Shown one piece after another: positions 37,286 to 48,130 of a stretch of DNA of 64,000 nucleotides (the first letter of the stretch is position 1; every line of letters begins with the position of its first letter). Source of the DNA: Epiperipatus broadwayi (lineage: Eukaryota > Onychophora > Udeonychophora > Euonychophora > Peripatidae); assembly GCA_028023455.1 (NCBI GenBank), contig JAQFVV010006847.1:1-64000 (forward strand), read 5' to 3'. Made by a program: the position numbers and the translations under genes. The notes below the pieces were generated by a model. The model worked only from the letters and a program-made list of their open reading frames with translations. It ran no database searches and was not told where the DNA came from.

Positions 37286-37698
37286 CTACTTCCTCTTTTG
37301 ATCTTTTTTTAGTAAGTTAACAAGGTTCATAGTTTCACAAACAAATTGTGAATAAAACCTGTGATAAAATTTACATAATCCTAAAAAGGATTTTAGCTGT
37401 TTACGGTTCTGAGGAGTTGGAAAATTCTCAATAGCATCCACCTTCTTCAGGTGGACTTTTACCCCATGCTTGTTTATCACATGACCTAAAAATGTCATTT
37501 CTTGAAGTGTGAATTTACTTTTTTCCAAGTTGATTGTGATATTTTCCTTCTGACACTCTCTGAAGAACTGTTTCAAGAATTTCAAATGTTCCTCGATGTT
37601 TTTCGAAAAATGATGATATCATGGATGTAGCATATCATGTGTTGCTGCATGTCATCGGATATTACTTGTTTCAGACATTGCATCAATCCTGCCCCATT
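37286..37698 (-). pseudogene. Gypsy-like reverse transcriptase, C-terminal half, altered active site
   Basis: Begins abruptly at the LTR junction (37698) with NGAGLMQCLKQVI, the equivalent of the NAPxTFQ block. Then QHMICYIHDIIIFRKTS occupies motif C: the usual YLDDIIVF is here YIHD, with His in place of the first catalytic Asp. After a frameshift, 37286-37585 reads EKSKFTLQEMTFLGHVI and LKSFLGLCKFYHRF, the standard FLGH and LxSFLGLxxYYRRF blocks. Motifs A and B and everything N-terminal are missing. Confidence 0.85.
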
Positions 37699-40203
37699 AT
37701 GAGACTCGAACAAATGTTGAGGATGAATCCACAAAAACGATATGATATATAATACATAATTATACAAAAATTTTTCATATTTAAAAACTAACCAAAATAA
37801 TGATTTGAAATCTGGATTAGATTTTTAATTTGTTTTAATATCAAACAACATAAATACACTGTACATTTATATATAGCGATTTATCTATATATAGTGATTT
37901 CACTTTAGATAGGTTTACATTTATTACATTAACACTGAATAATTGTTAATTGTTGTCAACAGGAGTAATACAATGAGTTGCTTTAGGTCATGTGTGCGAA
38001 TTCACCTTGCCAAAATAAAATCTTTTTACACAAGAAATGAAAGATCGACGAATGATTTAAATTAGTAGGAGCCATACAGTCAAAATTATAAACCACATTT
38101 ATTTATAGCAAAAATAAAACATTTATTTTATTTCTATATTTTACATATATTTCCTTTTGACTATTATTAGAGAATAAAAATTATATATATATACAGGATT
38201 GGTTTATCAATTTTAAAAAGGTAGGCAGCTTTAAATCAAGCACACTACAAGAATCTATACAATACTTCTTCTAACATGATTTACACTTCCCACACCCTTA
38301 TTTCTTAATGGGATAAAACAGGCAAAACATTTTAATGAAAGGATATTGTAACTACTAACACAGAAAGGTTTATCATTTATGTAGGAAGGCCCCAGCTAGT
38401 CAAATATTTTCATCATTGAATGTATTTTCATGAAGAAGATGTACGTTCACACGTATGGTGAAATGGTACACAGTTTGAGATAGGTTTGGTGATATGGGAG
38501 CTGGCATATGATTTCTGTAGAGCATCCAAAAACCATAGCCTCGTGTTCCACAAGGAGAATAATCCCTGATTATGAACGATTTCAAAATGGAGGGAAATAC
38601 TTTGACTTCTCGAAGCTTCCTGAATGACCAAGCATTTGAAATACTGAAGAATTGTTATGCTATGCCAGCAGTACAATATCCATGAGGAGAATAAAAATAG
38701 TGTTTAATATATTAACTTTAACATTTTAATTCCTCCACATAATATGGATAATAGTGAATCAGGTTATAAATATCAAATGAGACATTTAATTAATTATTTA
38801 TTTGATTAGTCAGATATGCTTTACCATATGTGCTTGAAACAAAATTAAAACTTCTAATTGCTTAGCCCATTTTGCGATGACATTAATTAACACTTCATTC
38901 TTTATTGCAATCTTTCATGAACAAAAATAAAAAAATGAAAAAAATAATTAAACATGAGAGTTTTAGAAAGATCAACCCTGCAAATCTATTTTAAAACAAT
39001 ATATTCAATCTTATAGAAAGTGAATGATAAATAAATCCTTATAATTATAATTTACTTTGCTTTTGTTTCTTTTCTGTCTTTGTTTTTTAAAAAAAAATTA
39101 TATCTCAAACTCGCAAAGTTGAGCTGGACTGGTATATTACTAAAAAAAACTTTGAAAAAAATATTAAATGGAATGCACAGACTTACAAAGCCAGAATAAA
39201 GTGAAATCAGAGTTAGTATTATAAGAAATTATATTACATATATAGAGAGGTCTTACAAGTAAACATCAAATAAAAATATATATTAAACAAAAACAGTTAG
39301 TATTTAGAGGTAAGTCCGGACAACTTTACATAGCTAGTGGACTATTCTGAACTTCAGTTGTGGGGATCAGCCTGGTGGTCAACCATCTTGGTCACTATGG
39401 ATCCTTCATTGTTGGCAACATTCTTACATGACAGGAGTTTGTAGCATCATACTAGAGGCAGCCTTGAGTGGCACAAAGAAAGATGATTCAGGCTTTACTC
39501 AACTTCCATTTTAAAACTAAGCACAAAAAAGTAAAAGCAAAGTGCAGACTCAGACTTAGACTCTCCGACTCCGACTAAAATTGACTCATCTCTTTTCTAT
39601 TCTATTTTTACAACCCAAGCTATTACAGAAATCTTTTGGCTCATTTGCCCAGAGGCAGATGAGACAATTATTAAATTCCTGAGTAAATTAGTCCATTTTA
39701 ATTAAAAGATATAAGCAGATAAGATTCAAATCTTTTTCATTTGCAAAACTTTTAATTAAATTAAATTATGAAAGTAAAACTATGATGAGATGATATTTTG
39801 ATTAATTAAAATCAAGCACGAAAATAAATATAATTAGTGAAGAAAACTTCACAAGGGGCTGATTTGAATCTGCCATCTTGGTTATATCTCCTTTCTTTTA
39901 TATTTTTACAAATGTGAAATTAAATGCAAATAATTTTTACAAATGGTAAACTTTATATGATAAAAAACAATTTCTTTTAAATAAAAAACACACAAGCTTA
40001 AAATAATCTAAAGCATGAAAATATCAAAATAACAGAATCAAAAATTATAAAATATTCATTATAATTGTTTGTAATATATATAATTACATATATATGATGA
40101 CAGTGTTAGTGTTTAAATATTGCTGGGTTTGAACCCTTGTACATGTTAGTTTATTTTAGGTAGGAAAACATGAAGCTCACTCTGACTACAGAGTGATTGC
40201 TTA
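37699..40203 (-). repeat. 5' LTR of the Gypsy-like element, end-truncated
   Basis: Direct repeat of 32851-35387, but about 40 bp shorter at the side next to pol. The sequence left of ATGAGACTCG in the other LTR (bases 32851-32890) has no equivalent here. The outer edge at 40203 passes into a (TA)n run. Small frames such as 38428-38676 are not preserved in the other LTR. Confidence 0.85.
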
Positions 40204-40224
40204 ATATATATATATATATATATA
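40194..40224 (+). repeat. Target-site duplication of PLE-C, left
   Basis: TGATTGCTTAATATATATAT and further TA repeats; the same sequence stands at 41850-41882. TGATTGCTT is the outer end of the Gypsy LTR, so the PLE went into the (TA)n beside the LTR. Confidence 0.8.
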
Positions 40225-40260
40225 AATTATTAATCAATGTCTGTATTCCAATTATAATAA

Positions 40261-40695
40261 AATATATATAATTATTCAAAACAATACAATAATTAATACA
40301 GTAACAATATTTTAAATAAATATATACCAATTTAATAGAAGTACTTTCAACTATCTATGTAGTCGTTGTCAACTAGACTCAAATTGTATTAGAAAAAAAC
40401 CGTTACAAATGTAAACAAAAGCAATACGTCATACATCAATTTTCCCACAATTCATTAATTTTTATATTGGCTGTCTGTCTATTTATCAACTGTTGCTTTT
40501 CACTTTTTATTAACATAGCTTCTTTAATTTTGCGTTTATTATTATTTCTTTCAATACACAGAATTTTAACTTTATTAAAATCAAAATCAAAACCATAATT
40601 ACATGTTACATTATGATCAAAAAATACTGATGGTGATACATCATCATTTCTAACATTCTCTTGTCTTGATTTTTGCACTCGTTTATATAATAACA
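40261..40695 (-). repeat. Inverted partial copy of the PLE-C 3' end
   Basis: Minus-strand copy of about 41376-41800. It includes the last 83 or so codons of the endonuclease frame (40436-40696), identical at protein level to the plus copy. It is a by-product of integration and not a second gene. Confidence 0.95.
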
Positions 40696-40696
40696 T

Positions 40697-41635
40697 GTTA
40701 ATGTTGATGATGTTTTCGTTTGTGGAAGTTTAGATATTATAAATGTATTATTCAATGAATTAAATAGTTTAGAAGGTTTAAAATGGAGTAAATCTTTTGA
40801 AGAAAAAAAGTCAATTCAGTATTTAGATATTAAAGTTACACGTAATAAAAATAAATTAGATTATTGTATGGTAATAAAAGATATTGAAAAAAGAGGATAT
40901 ATTCCTTGGTATTCAAATGTGCCAATTGCACATAAATTATCCAGTTTAAAATCATTTTTATTTAGGAATAATAAATTATGTAAATATAATTCTGATAAAA
41001 TAGGTAACATAAATGTATTTATTATGGATTTGTTAAATGTTGGATATGATCATAAATTAATTTATAATATTGTTACTAAGTTTAATAATAATAGAAATAT
41101 TTTAGATGCTATAGATATTGATAAAATAAAATATACTTGGATATCAATACCATTTATTTGTAATGAACAGGTTAAATTTATAAAACAGATATATAAAAAT
41201 ATATGTCGAGTTGCATTTTATACTACTCCTAATTTAAATAGATTAATAAATAATTCAAAAAATAGGTGTGGTATTTTAAATCAAAGTTGTGCAATATATA
41301 AATGGCTATGTTTTTGTGGAAAGGCATATATTGGGGAATCTCGATGTACATTGGAGAAAAGATCAAGGGAGCATTTGTTATTATATAAGCGAGTGCAAAA
41401 ATCAAGACAAGAGAATGTTAGAAATGATGATGTATCACCATCAGTATTTTTTGATCATAATGTAACATGTAATTATGGTTTTGATTTTGATTTTAATAAA
41501 GTTAAAATTCTGTGTATTGAAAGAAATAATAATAAACGCAAAATTAAAGAAGCTATGTTAATAAAAAGTGAAAAGCAACAGTTGATAAATAGACAGACAG
41601 CCAATATAAAAATTAATGAATTGTGGGAAAATTGA
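40697..41635 (+). pseudogene. PLE-C reverse transcriptase (end) and GIY-YIG endonuclease, uninterrupted frame
   Basis: One open frame of 312 codons, starting at the inverted-copy junction and ending TGA at 41635. The first ATG inside is at 40868, but homology begins upstream. NVDDVFVCGS at its start holds the motif C Asp pair. KKSIQYLDIKVTRN follows (YLD block), then AHKLSSLKSFLFRNNKLCKY, then WISIPFICNEQVKFIKQIYK and NRLINNSK (linker). The endonuclease reads AIYKWLCFCGKAYIGESRCT, LEKRSREHLLLYK, VFFDHNVTCNYGFDFDF and VKILCIERNNNKRKIKEAM. The CxC next to YIGES, the Arg and the Glu are those of PLE-type GIY-YIG nucleases. It lacks RT motifs A and B, so the copy cannot be autonomous. A decayed relative lies at 60190-61215. 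Confidence 0.9.
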
Positions 41636-41795
41636 TGTATGACGTATTGCTTTTGTTTACATTTGTAACGGTTTTTTCTAATACAATTTGAGTCTAGTTG
41701 ACAACGACTACATAGATAGTTGAAAGTACTTCTATTAAATTGGTATATATTTATTTAAAATATTGTTACTGTATTAATTATTGTATTGTTTTGAA

Positions 41796-41799
<4 letters not shown>

Positions 41800-41853
<54 letters not shown>

Positions 41854-41900
41854 TGCTTAATATATATATATATATATATATATAGTGTGTGTGTGTGTGT
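41800..41900. repeat. (TA)n and (GT)n microsatellite at the PLE-C right edge
   Basis: A TA run of about 50 bp, then TGATTGCTTAA, then a second TA run, then (GT)n at 41885-41900. It contains the right target duplication. Confidence 0.95.
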
Positions 41901-42449
41901 AATGTCAAAGTGAAAATTATGCCTTATGAACATATTAATAGCTTTCTCATGTTAAAATTCATTTTTAACAAGTATACGAAATACCAAATAAAGGATACTA
42001 AATAGCATAGAAATGTAATTAATTATACATCAATGTAATATATTTATTTGACTTTTCATTAAAATTATCAACAGGAAAACACTTAGGAAATAAATTATGT
42101 CTTTAGATAAACTGGAGGTTGATGGTACTGACATAAACGTTTGGTTTTCAGACAACACAGCACATTTTTATGTTTCCATTGTATTGTGTTCTCCATCTGG
42201 TTCAGTATTAATAATGATTTGAGTTTATGTCAACTGATTTTTTTCTAGTGTGATTACATGGTGTCTTTAGTGCTACTTCTATAGAGATTTGTATTTCTAT
42301 GATGTGGTTTGAAATAACTTTTTTTATTTGGCCTTCAATCTACAATTTCCATGGATTATCTTTTACCCACACATTTCAGTTTCAGCATAACTAATTTCTG
42401 GACATTATTGTTGATAGTTGCTTTTATAGCATGTGGATGAATCATTTGT

Positions 42450-42960
42450 TTTTCAATTTTCTTCTCGTCAATATTTCTGCTGGTGATTTACCAGTGGCTA
42501 GAGTGATGTGTTTGTGCCGCATTTCCAACTCTGGTGCTTCATGATGCTTGATTGATTTGGGGTAATATGGTGGTGCCAGTGCATGTTGTACTCCCTAGAT
42601 TTGACTTCTTTTAAAAAAGCCTGGTCTCATTATCAGAAATGAGAACCTTTGGAAGCATGATAAGTAAAGATTTTATTAAGAATGCCTATTGCTTAATTTG
42701 CAGTTTTTCCAGTTTATATTTATTCCACTTGGAAGCAACATCTACTAATATATATACATATAATGTTGCCATCTATTGGCCACACTTGTCCTTGTGTATA
42801 TGATTCCATGGTCTATCTTTTTTAGGCCATGTTGAATACTGTTTGGGAGTAAGTTTGCAGCAGACTGACAAAGTCTGCACTTATTTCTATATTTTTATGT
42901 TATTGCTCATGACTAATCTGTATATAAAGCTATAAATGAGAGCATTCATCGTAACCAAGC
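42450..42960 (-). pseudogene. Gypsy-like integrase remnant
   Basis: In two minus frames, in order: YILVDVASKWNKYKLEKL (the D-x-x-SKW block), PKVLISDNETRLF (the second Asp block, usually LVSDNGTxF) and GVQHALAPPYYPKS (the HxxxxPYHPxSNG block), followed by MRHKHITLATGKSPAEIL (the TGxSPAEL block). This is clear integrase order with stops and missing residues, including the loss of the Glu block. Confidence 0.6.
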
Positions 42961-43329
42961 CAGGATGTCCTTAGTGAATTTGTTTTAATATTTTTTCACA
43001 ATTTATGAGTGTAATCAAAACATGATTACCATTTATAATACATCCATTGAACATGAACAGTTGGTAAAACATTCATAGTGATTGATTTAGATAGGGTGAA
43101 CACTTATTTCACTATACATTTGGAATCCACTCATTCAATATTTTGTATTCTATGGTTTCCTAAGAATAGTTGGCTACAGTTTTACTGTTGATTGATACAG
43201 GGTTTTAATGATGTAAGCAATTTATTTCCACCTGAGGTCTTGGAAATTTTCTTGCTTTACTTTGAGTCAGTTTAGTTTTCTTATGACAGTTGATATGATA
43301 TCTTTAATTTCCTACCTTCACTGGATATA

Positions 43330-43628
43330 GTTTTAGGAAGATGTTCTCTACTTGTTATATGCAAATTATTTGCAAATGTATTTTAAGCCCTAATGGTCCA
43401 AATAATTCCCTACCAGTCAGGGGTGGTGTTATGTTGCTTTTACAATTTTATAAATCTAGGGTTGTTACCATGACTTTCACAACTCTGAATGTTATTGGGA
43501 TTTTTGTTTGCTTCACTTGCCATTACCTCTATACATTCAATTTTCAGTGTATTTGTTAGTTCTGCACTTGACATGATCCAGTCCTTCTGAGTTCTTACTG
43601 ATATACCTGTTCCACTATTTATTATCAC
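43330..43628 (-). pseudogene. Gypsy-like protease remnant
   Basis: The minus frame begins MIINSGTGISVRTQKDW, resembling the retropepsin start LIDSGTG-S-----W with Asn in place of the catalytic Asp. Downstream it reads KIECIEVMASEANKNPN. Beyond 43440 the frame is broken. The lost Asp would abolish activity. The assignment depends on this one motif and its place between the zinc knuckle and integrase remnants. Confidence 0.45.
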
Positions 43629-43775
43629 TTCAACTGATCTTTTTTTATATTTTAACTATAAAATATTTGTTTACATTTATCAGACTATGTCTTATACACT
43701 TCAGTCAGATATTCAGGTTTTGTTATTTTATTCCTTAAATTTTTTATTTACATTTGATATAATTTTAATTTCAAA

Positions 43776-43814
43776 AACGTATGATAGGTGTCCCACCTTT
43801 TCACAATTCTTACA
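43776..43814 (-). pseudogene. Gag zinc-knuckle remnant
   Basis: Minus strand reads CKNCEKVGHLSYV, that is C-x2-C-x4-H with the last Cys of a CCHC knuckle not preserved. It is upstream of the protease-like segment, as expected for gag. Confidence 0.45.
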
Positions 43815-44060
43815 TTACACATTGCTGGAGCTGCACACTTGAACAATGTGATCAGCTATTCTAAAGAGAAAACATTTCCAATTTGTGTTTTATATTTCTT
43901 TTTGCTCATTGCTTTAAGAACTTATATTTGATTTGAATTACTGGCATCTGACTTAAGAAATTTGTTTGCATTCTTGATTACTATCTTATGGGTAGATCAC
44001 TTTTTGAGTGTTTCTGTGTAATTAAACTCGGGGATAGCCAAGAACTGCTGATAAAATCTG

Positions 44061-44810
44061 TTGTCATTTATCCCCAATAAAAATTATTCAAATAAACCCT
44101 CACCTAAATAATATCAATATGTACAGTTTCTAATGAAGTCTCTTAGTGCCATATCATAAACTTTATAATGTTTTCCCTTCGCTGGTTTTCTTATTATGTA
44201 GGCATAGCCTGGCTATGTTTTGATTGTTTGAGACAAAAATAATTGTTTAGCTACTTAATAACTTTAGCATAAGTTAGACTTTCAGGATCATCAGGTTCAC
44301 ATAATTAGTTTGTGACCTCAATCAATGTTGGACCCCCAAAAATCAGCAGTACAACAATTTTAGTGATATTGTACTATATTTATTATGAACAATATTTAGC
44401 AATAGGATTTGTATATACAGGCCACTTAAAAAGATAGATGCATACAAATTCTTCTATATCTGAGAAATTGCTAAATTTCTTATTTTTATTAATTTTTAGA
44501 GCCTATAACTAACTTTCTGCTCCATGCATTGATGCCTCAATCTTTTAGATTTGTATTTTTCTTCCAATTGCCTGTCTGACTATGCTAAACTGGCTTTTCC
44601 CAACTTACTGTCTCATTGTGCCAAGCTGTCTTTTATTTCAATTACCTCTCTGACTATGCCATATTGTGCTATGTATCAATTATTAATCTAGGACAATAAT
44701 TAGGCACATGCACACATTCAGTTATTTCTTATTTAATAACATTAGCATTAGTTTATACAGTTAGAATTGATGGCATTTGTCCAATTATATGTATGAGTAA
44801 GCATAATACA
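44061..44810. other. No feature recognised
   Basis: Mixed composition and no long frame. It may include more of the decayed gag region (toward 44340), but I see no motif. Confidence 0.4.
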
Positions 44811-45522
44811 TTAGAACAGGCAAACTCTCTATACATATTACCACTTAGTGCAAAACAGAGTAATCAATGGATGCCATAAGGATTGTGCATAAAATTCTTT
44901 TCTAGTACCTACTTATTCAATATCCCAAGACTAGTTTCTGGTTTTGTGGACTTTGTCAGTCAGGAGCCTTGTATCTGAGAGCACTGCATCTAGATCTTAG
45001 AATCTAATACAACCCTCCAGCACCCACCTTTTATCTCTACTTAAGTACAAAACTATAAGACTTAAATTGAAAACACTATATTTTCAATCCAAGCTCATCA
45101 GCTTATGCAGTCATATAGGTCTGAACTCAGGTCAGTACCCATACATTTTGGTGACTTTAGTTCTTTAATAATAATTGCCACTACTATTCTATTAGGCAAG
45201 ATTGGTTTTAAGCCAATAACATCACATGATCACTTTCTTACACGTGTTCTTAACTGTTATTCAAACAGGCAAATCTCTCTATACATATTGCTTTCAGATC
45301 TAAGGCTCCTCACTGACAAAGGCTACAAGCCAGAAACTAGTTTGGGGATATTGGATAAGTAGACACTAGATGGAGATTTTATGCCCAAGCCTTCTGGCAT
45401 CCATTGAATACTCTGGCTTGCACTGAGTGTCAATACGTATAGAGAGTTTTGCCTGTTTTAATAACAGTTAAGAGGAAGCATAGCAAACAGTGATCATGTA
45501 ATATTTATTGGCATAACACATT
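44811..45522. repeat. Compound inverted repeat
   Basis: 44811-44990 (AGGCAAACTCTCTATACATA, GTAATCAATGGATGCCATAA, GACTAGTTTCTGGTTTTGTG) is matched in reverse by about 45290-45460. A second, partly overlapping inverted pair is 45195-45290 with 45436-45522 (CACATGATCACT against AGTGATCATGT). The loop near 45110 reads ATAGGTCTGAACTCAGGTCA and resembles part of the satellite on its minus strand. A short open frame at 45105-45362 is set by these repeats. Confidence 0.8.
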
Positions 45523-46514
45523 AGATTACCAATAATGACAGTTAATATAGTAATAATAATTTACAATTAATGCCATAAGATGTACAAACAATAATGTAGA
45601 CTTGGGCATCCTGTTTAATACCTATATCCTCTTTGTTAACTTTCAGCGATTTTACTTAGTAATGACTGCAAGACTGAAATGCATTACACTTTTGGCTGCA
45701 TGTTCACAGCAAAAAATGCAGGCCAATTTGCTAACAGGTATTTGTCATATACACATATTCCTTAGTTTGAATTCACACACAAAGTTTTCTTTGTGTTTTA
45801 TAACCCATATGCATCCATGAACAGCTTAGCTGATAGACATGACAATCTATCTATTACTCTATTATAGACATGATTATAATAGGCCAGCTTACTGAGATAT
45901 GAATACTGAAAAATTATTATGCTATAATTTTATATATATGTTGATGCATCTATAAGTAAAGAAGCATGAACTTGTAAATGTTGCTGATTATATATTCCAT
46001 GTATACAGTGCATAAAAAGCTATGTAGTTTAGTGTAAAAGATGTGATAATGTCATAATTAATAAATATACAAATGTCTTTAATCAGAATTAAATATATCA
46101 GCTTTAACTTCACATTTTTTAAAAATTGGTCACAAACCTGATTTTGATATTACTAAAATACTTGCTAATTTGGAAAACTATGATTTAAAAACCATAAGGA
46201 GGTCGATTAAAATATTAAAAAGACCAACTTGTTGAAATAAAACTGATGAAACACAATATATTTCAGTTTTATGGAAACAACTTATTTTTTTTAAATATAA
46301 ACATGAAGACAATTAATTGTAAAACTGAAGAAAGTAAAGATTTTGTTAATTCATATATTCTGAACACTCATCTACTTCATGCTCAATCTCATTGTTAATC
46401 TCACTCTCAATCTCAATACTATTTAAAATCTAGCATTTTTTCTTTGAAAAATTAACCTTAACAATGTCTGATGCTATTTTATTGAAACACTTGGAACTAT
46501 TCAAAACTAATACA
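45523..46514. other. No feature recognised
   Basis: AT-rich, with no motif or internal repeat that I can support. Confidence 0.4.
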
Positions 46515-47620
46515 TGGTTTAACCAAAAACAATTTTTTATTTATGTATATATAATACAATATTTTTAATAAATATTTTTAATGGAAATCTTGAATGTGTG
46601 GAGTTATCCATTTAAATTAACTTAATTAAAAACACCTAACTGAAAACAACTGCCCCAAGCCAAGAGTCAAAATAAACTGACAGACTAATGCACCCAAAAA
46701 GTGGATTCATTTTTAAATGCCACTCTAGATCTAATATAGAGATCAAAGAACTGCAGTTTACATTTATAGATGTAGGAAATAAAATTATAACAGACATTTC
46801 AACTTTCTCACTATTTAACAAACATCTCCACTGGTAGGTTATATATTGTAATACATATTTTTAATAGTTATTTTGATGGAAATCTTGAATGTGGGAAATT
46901 ATCCATTTAAATCAACTTAATTAGAAGAAACATAAACTAGAACAACTTTCCTAGACCAAAAGTCAAAGTAAACTAACAAGCTGATGACTCTTGGTTTGGG
47001 ATAGCTGTTCTAGGTTAAATGATTTTTAATGAAATTGATTTAAATGGATAACTCCACACATTCAATATTTCTATCAAAACATTGTATTACATTATATAAC
47101 CTATCAATGGGGAATTTATTATATAGTAAGAAAATTGAAAAGTTTCTTATACTTTGATTTCTTAAATCTATAAATCTAAACTACACTACTCTGATTTCTG
47201 AATTATATGTAGAGCAGCATTTAAAAGAGGATCCTTTTTTGAATGCATCAGTCTGTTAGTTTTCTTTGACTCCTATCTTGGTTCAGTTGTTCTAGGTTAA
47301 GTGCTTTCCAATTAAGTTGATTTAAATAGATAAATCTACACATTCAAGATTTTCATCAAAAACATCAATTAAAATATTGTACTACATTACATAATCTACC
47401 AGTGGAGGGGTTTATTATACAGTAAAAAATTGAAAAGTTTGTTACACTTTGATTTCTTACACATATAAATGTAAACTGTAGTACTTTGATCTCTATATTA
47501 GATCTAAAGTGGCATTTAAAGCAGAATCCTCATTTTGAATGCATCAGTCTGTCTCTTTAATTTGACTCAGCCTAAGTTGATTTAAATGAATAGCTCACAT
47601 TTAAGATTTCCATATATAAT
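46515..47620. repeat. Cluster of four to five related repeats, two on minus and two or more on plus
   Basis: A unit of about 290-340 bp carries GATTTAAATGGATAACTCCA, TACACTTTGATTTCTTA, a TAGATCTAAAGTGGCATTTAAA-like block and GAATGCATCAGTCTGT. Units at about 46570-46840 and 46870-46985 (partial) are on the minus strand. Units at about 46985-47262 and 47263-47555, and a partial one to 47620, are on the plus strand. The arrangement is therefore tail-to-tail. No protein is encoded. Confidence 0.8.
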
Positions 47621-48130
47621 TGAAACAAGTTATAAATTTCATAACTTGATTTTAGCTTGCATTTTATGATCACTAGATGGAGCTTACCAATAGCTCTAAA
47701 CAAGCTTTGTTTTTATAAGTGAACAAAAGAGATAGAATTCAAAATCTCTATCGTTATCCCCACATCCAGACCAGCAGATTTTGAGTCAGTGTAAAGCTGG
47801 GAGTCTAGAAACTAGATCTAAAATACTGACTTAAAAGGCAGCACTTATAAAACACGTTTCTATCAATTTGAAAACATGAACTTATTAGACACGTAAATGT
47901 TTTCAAATCCAGCTTGACAAACTAGATAGCTATATGGGTCTGAATTCAGCTCAGTTTCACCATATAGTAATAGTCTCTGCAATATTTAGCATTGCAAAAA
48001 CCTTCAAAGTTACACATATAATAATTAAAACAAGTTATAAATTTCATAACTTGCTTTTAAACTTGCATTTTATGATCTCTAGATGGAGCTTATCAATAGC
48101 TCTAAACAAGCTTTGTTTATATATATTGTA
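47621..48130 (-). repeat. Diverged outlier of the 400 bp satellite, inverted, about 1.25 units
   Basis: Minus-strand orientation relative to the array at 1-14368. GAAACTAGATCTAAA (47805), CTTATTAGACACGTAAATG (47881), AGATAGCTATATGGGTCTGA (47924) and GTCTCTGCAATATTTAGCAT (47971) match, in order, the reverse complement of the satellite monomer (AAACTAGATCTAAACAC, CTTTTAGACACGTAATG, AGATAGCTACATGGGTCTGA, CCTCTGCAATATATATCAT). The part TAAATTTCATAACTTG...CTAGATGGAGCTTA occurs twice, at 47635-47720 and 48035-48122, exactly one 400 bp period apart. Confidence 0.8.

Larger units (their letters stand above)
32851..40203 (-). mobile_element. Gypsy-like LTR retrotransposon with very long LTRs, internally deleted
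   Basis: Two direct repeats of about 2.5 kb flank a 2.3 kb interior that encodes Ty3/Gypsy-type pol on the minus strand. The plus-strand left LTR runs from TGTACCAGAC at 32851 to GATTGCTTCA at 35387. The right LTR (the 5' one in element orientation) lacks its last 40 bp or so and begins at ATGAGACTCG, 37699. A purine tract sits where a PPT should be, next to the left LTR. At 37698/37699 the LTR is joined to the middle of the RT. Gag, protease and the first half of RT are therefore missing, so the copy has lost these by deletion. LTRs differ by many substitutions and small indels, indicating age. Confidence 0.85.
40225..41849 (+). mobile_element. Penelope-like element, family C, young insertion
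   Basis: Flanked by direct copies of TGATTGCTT plus TA repeats (40194-40224, 41850-41882). Its left part (about 40261-40695) is an inverted copy of its own right part (41376 to about 41800). I see one substitution and one homopolymer length difference between these arms, so the insertion is recent. The rest is a plus-strand reading frame that starts in the RT and runs through the endonuclease without a break. The 5' half of the RT is missing through truncation. Confidence 0.9.
42090..44060 (-). mobile_element. Second Gypsy-like element, heavily decayed
   Basis: Minus-strand translations give, in the right order for gag-pol, a CCHC-like zinc knuckle (about 43776-43814), a protease-like segment (43440-43628) and integrase-like blocks (42450-42960). 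There is not enough room for RT and RNase H between the last two, so most of pol is deleted. No LTRs were found. Frames are broken throughout. Confidence 0.55.

Noticed and set aside
40436-40696. An 86-codon minus frame as a separate gene
   Set aside because: It is the inverted duplicate of the last codons of the frame at 40697-41635.
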